Below are positions 62,220-64,000 of a stretch of 64,000 nt of DNA, in pieces. The DNA is taken from the NCBI GenBank assembly GCA_030374805.1, contig JARGSG010000266.1, forward strand, positions 1 to 64,000, read 5' to 3'. The position numbers and the translations under genes are program-made. The notes beneath the pieces were generated by a model. That model ran no database searches, was not told the DNA's origin, and worked only from the letters and a program-made list of their open reading frames with translations. The DNA is from Gracilaria gracilis. Taxonomy: Eukaryota > Rhodophyta > Florideophyceae > Gracilariales > Gracilariaceae. Numbering within the stretch: the stretch's first letter is position 1; each line of letters starts with the position of its first letter.

Positions 62220-62904
62220 AACCATTTTCGGTTTTATCTTTTACGTTCTACATGTATCTAAATCGGTGTTCCTCATATTTGTACTGTTAATTAAAATGGG
62301 TGAATCAAGACCTTCTGTTAGAATTTTAATACTCCCAAGTACAACAGTTGCTTTGAATGACTGTAAAACAATTTTCTGCTGGGAAGAAAGAAAGGTATCT
62401 ACAAGATTTGTTACGAAATGGTTGTAAGAATAGAGTAATCTTTTGGAAAAAAACTGATTTCCCGCAACCTCCAGTATACTAATAAAACTACTCTTCGGGA
62501 CACGACTGTCATTGCTGAGATTCTAAAATAAAGTCCAACAAAGCTTGCTATCACACAACCAACAATGCAAAAATTCAAAGCAGAAACTTGACTTTAGTGT
62601 AAACCAAAAGTTACACATTTGTACTACGCGCTGACAAGATATAAGTTTGATGTCGCCATTTTGTTAAAACAAAACTTTTGAAACAACTATTTAGGCTTAA
62701 ATGCCAGCCGTATTAGTTTTTAAGTTAGCAGGAGCGTGCGGGAAAACATGTAATTAGTTTTATATTGCAAAGATATTCACAATTATTTTATAAAGTACTG
62801 CAAGAGTGTTGGTAAAACTAAATAACAACAGTAAAGGGGGTTTCACGTAACTGTACGTCTGTGTATAGATTTGAAGATATCACGAGAAGCAGGGAACCCC
62901 TGAT
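62220..62904. other. AT-rich intergenic
   Basis: No supported gene. Contains the shared 17-mer at 62731-62747. Confidence 0.4.
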
Positions 62905-64000
62905 TTGTTAAAATCAGAATGCCGACCGTCCCGAAAAGCTGTGCCTACTTTAGACAGCTTAACCGCCGCCGACCACAACACCGTCTTGGGTATGTCTATT
63001 TCTCGTTACGAGAAATGTTTCCGAAGGATCAGAGCGGCGACATCTTCAAGATTTATTCAAATTAGCGTAATGGCCGAGAACACCGAGTCTCATGGCCATG
63101 CCGGGCCATTGGGGCTTCCTCACAGGGGCGACAACGCCGTGCAACTGGTTCGACTTGCATTGAGCACCAGGAAGCCTAGTAGGCAGCATTTTGAAACAGT
63201 TGTCAGCCACTTGAATGCTGCCAGACTCGTCGACTAAGGAATTGTGTTCGACCGCGGGCCTCATGTACCGTAACTCACTTCGGGTATTTCAAGCCACCGA
63301 CCGATGCATTCCTGAACGAATTGAAAGCTGAAGACCGACGGTCTGCTAAGGAGTGGGAATATCTCAACGCCGCTGGAATTTAGAATGAAACAGGTCTCAC
63401 CACGCTCTCCCTGGTGAGGACTGGAAACAGCAATGCGGAAGAGTTTGGCAGGATGCTGGCCCTAGCAGAGGAGTTTTTCAAAGCCTGCTTGGAGGTGCTG
63501 TCAATGCGTGCGCAGTACTTCCGGGATATCACAGAGCAGGGAATGGAAACGGCGCGGCAGATGTTCTTTCTCGTTAAACAAGGACATGATGCTGTATTTT
63601 CGAATTCGTACCGCAGCGCTCGTGAAGCACTCAGGAACAAACTCGAGGTCGAGGCCGCTAAACAGCTCGCTAAGGCCCGAATTGAGAAGAGCAAGAAAGG
63701 AAAGGGCGGCAGCGGTTCCGCCCAAAATGAACAATGTCCTCGAAGGGAAACGAGGCCATGGGGGGTCTAGGGGTAGAACCTCTGTGGCGGAAGACGTCTC
63801 GAAGGGCCGACGCTTGGAGGGCCATCGGGGCATCCGATTTCATGATGCGGGCTATAAAGTTCGGCATTCGGGATCTACGGAGCAAGCCGTTCACCTGCGG
63901 GGTCGAACTTGGAGACATTCCCCAGACCGAGAAAGACCGGGCATTTGCCATGGCAGACCTCGAAGAAGGAGTGCGTACAGGGGTCTACGAAGAGGTTCTC
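62905..64000 (+). mobile_element. Start of a DIRS-like retroelement, partial
   Basis: Plus-strand frames give a Gag-like helical protein (FGRMLALAEEFFKACLEVLS, REALRNKLEVEAAKQLAKAR, then a basic KSKKGKGG tail), followed at about 63.79 kb by AWRAIGASDFMMRAIKFGIR and MADLEEGVRTGVYEEVL. The last two resemble the stretch ahead of the reverse transcriptase of tyrosine-recombinase (DIRS/Ngaro) elements, where a tryptophan-initiated helix and a G-x-x-E-E-V motif precede the RT. The element runs off the window, so RT, RNase H and recombinase cannot be checked. It looks broken, with about two or three breaks. A gypsy-type RT is the main alternative. Confidence 0.4.

Noticed and set aside
1-64000. CRISPR arrays, bacterial operons, riboswitches
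   Set aside because: No regularly spaced repeats with unique spacers, no Shine-Dalgarno-led gene strings. Introns, TATA boxes and retroelements mark the DNA as eukaryotic.

Overview
Eukaryotic nuclear DNA, densely packed with transposable elements and holding few host genes. The likely source is a multicellular red alga (a florideophyte of the Chondrus kind). This is inference from the mix of short-intron or intronless host genes, a NB-ARC/WD40 receptor-like protein, chromodomain Ty3/gypsy and Ty1/copia elements with unusually short copia LTRs, and PIF/Harbinger transposons. No rRNA, tRNA or organelle gene was seen, so the assignment is not proven.

Layout. 1-0.85 kb: decayed adenine-methyltransferase-like remnant. 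1.45-2.23 kb: secreted Cys-containing protein, frame-shifted, minus strand. 2.2-7.4 kb: no clear gene, with a cluster of hairpins at 5.95-6.55 kb. 7.4-11.7 kb: the main host locus, a TATA box, a helical N-terminal domain frame, one in-frame stop, then a 1,248-codon NB-ARC plus WD40 frame. Its last 50 bp recur 1,184 bp downstream. 12-18 kb: GC-rich low-complexity DNA, small secreted or Cys-rich ORFs, another hairpin cluster and LTR-like scraps. 18.2-22.9 kb: nearly whole Ty1/copia element inserted exactly at the ATG of a secreted Cys-rich ORF. 23.9-24.5 kb: secreted glycoprotein-like gene. 25.16-28.74 kb: complete-looking PIF/Harbinger transposon (TIRs, TAA duplication, DDE transposase, Myb/SANT-like partner), lying directly beside an older truncated DDE transposase gene. 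29.6-30.15 kb: a striking array of perfect hairpins. 30.25-40.77 kb: Ty3/gypsy chromovirus 1. 40.9-45.3 kb: second copia element. 46.9-47.8 kb: unknown two-exon host gene. 47.9-59.6 kb: Ty3/gypsy chromovirus 2, older, with an antisense reading frame between pol and the 3' LTR. 61.3-62.2 kb: a second DDE transposase gene with an intron. 62.9-64 kb: start of a DIRS-like retroelement, cut by the window edge.

All four LTR elements point to the minus strand. Target-site duplications were read for each: GAATG (copia 1), TTACC (gypsy 1), CAACT (copia 2) and, less firmly, AATTG (gypsy 2). LTR divergence by eye is about 1.5% for gypsy 1, 2% for copia 2, 3% for copia 1 (only 98 bp) and 3.5% for gypsy 2, so gypsy 2 looks oldest. 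The most unusual points are the antisense frame and repeated polypurine tracts in the gypsy elements, the hairpin arrays, and the NB-ARC/WD40 locus with its in-frame stop and duplicated 3' end.
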